From Firmicutes bacterium AM55-24TS (lineage in GTDB: Bacteria; Bacillota; Clostridia; UBA1381): a stretch of DNA of 62,132 nt. Location of the stretch: positions 1 through 62,132 of the forward strand of contig QTVU01000015.1 of NCBI GenBank assembly GCA_003460745.1, in the 5' to 3' direction. Below are positions 61,931 to 62,132 of the stretch, piece by piece. The number at the start of each line of letters is the position of its first letter. Position 1 is the stretch's first letter. The translations under genes and the position numbers were made by a program. The notes under the pieces are model-generated. The model ran no database searches. It saw only the letters and a program-made list of their open reading frames with translations, and was not told where the DNA came from.

Positions 61931-62132
61931 TTATGATTGACTGTAACCGTTAAAAATGATATACTTAACTTTGAGCCTGGCGACAAAATGTCGCCAGCTC
62001 CAAAAATCACTCTTGCGATGTAATTTTTGAGTATTTTCAGAGAAAAAATCGTAAAGTTCCTCCAAAGTCGAAACTTTAGATTTTAAGTCATTTCTGCCGC
62101 ACATGTCGTCAGAAATGATTATAACTAGTGCA
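61931..62132 (-). CDS. Partial ORF entering from the right edge, C-terminus formed by the structured repeat
   Basis: On the minus strand a frame is open from the edge to a TAA at 61931-61933. It encodes a plausible protein end (IIISDDMCGRNDLKSKVSTL, EELYDFF) and then runs through the structured repeat (61973-62050). No family recognised. In the other repeat copy the equivalent frame ends after HHKM, so the original C-terminus was probably shorter and mutation has extended it. Upstream of the GT2 gene, so possibly part of the surface-polysaccharide cluster. Confidence 0.45.
   Translation of the reverse strand, partial: ALVIIISDDMCGRNDLKSKVSTLEELYDFFSENTQKLHRKSDFWSWRHFVARLKVKYIIFNGYSQS
61973..62050 (-). 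repeat. Structured dispersed repeat, copy 2
   Basis: Divergent copy of 20259-20337 in the opposite orientation. The GC-rich hairpin here is GCTGGCGAC/GTCGCCAGG versus GCTGTCGAC/GTCGACAGG in copy 1: a compensatory G-C/T-A change that keeps the pairing. A further hairpin, TCATTTCTG/CAGAAATGA, lies at 62088-62118. Confidence 0.7.

Overview
The window looks like a chromosomal stretch of a low-GC, anaerobic, endospore-forming Firmicute of the class Clostridia. The evidence is a spore/division cluster (spoVB, mazG, hup, rqcP, yabP, yabQ, divIC, yabR), a SipL-like SPOCS/LysM protein, a CarD-ispD-ispF block, an NfnAB-type electron-bifurcating transhydrogenase, near-consensus sigma-A promoters with 17-bp spacers and strong AGGAGG ribosome binding sites. 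Rhamnulokinase, a YetA/PL26-like protein and arabinose isomerase suggest use of pectin-derived sugars. SLH and DUF6273 proteins suggest an S-layer-bearing gut Clostridium; species-level placement is not supported.

Layout: 1-1.9 kb is mobile-element-like (IS3-family remnant plus three minus-strand ORFs, one lying in frame behind a TAG stop). 2.1-6.7 kb carries sua5, pncB and a large membrane protein ending in DUF6273. 6.8-11.5 kb is the conserved yabR-to-spoVB cluster. 11.6-20.1 kb holds aroA, a HAD-GtrA fusion, ispF/ispD/carD, a split transketolase, mrnC and cysS. 20.3-30 kb holds sipL, rhaB, a frameshifted SLH protein, a YetA-like protein and malic enzyme. 30.2-34.4 kb holds frameshifted ptsP, a candidate type I toxin/antisense-RNA locus and CIRCE-controlled groESL. 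34.5-42.5 kb has a BofC-like protein, a class A PBP behind a structured leader, and the rdgB-nnr-alr-mazE-mazF operon. 42.6-50.9 kb has nfnAB, rluD, a CpXC protein, a PLP lyase and, on the plus strand, a monooxygenase-like gene with a glutamate-cysteine ligase/ATP-grasp pair. 50.9-59.9 kb has araA, thiSFGHE behind an HMP-PP (thiS-motif) riboswitch, and nadABC-niaR with a likely NiaR operator. 59.9-62.1 kb is a cell-surface polysaccharide cluster: a frameshifted pyruvyl transferase, a GT2 glycosyltransferase and a partial ORF running off the edge.

How genes connect: NadABC makes NAD de novo, PncB salvages nicotinate and NiaR senses it. The thi operon makes the thiazole half of thiamine. Class A PBP, alanine racemase, the flippase-like SpoVB, SipL and YabP/YabQ serve wall and spore envelope. 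The pyruvyl transferase would decorate the wall polymer to which SLH domains bind.

The most interesting items are the convergent toxin/antisense locus at 32.0-32.4 kb, the gamma-glutamyl ligase/ATP-grasp pair, a structured repeat present in two divergent copies, and three conserved genes each broken by a single frameshift. Those frameshifts may be base-calling errors rather than biology. No tRNA, rRNA or CRISPR array was recognised.
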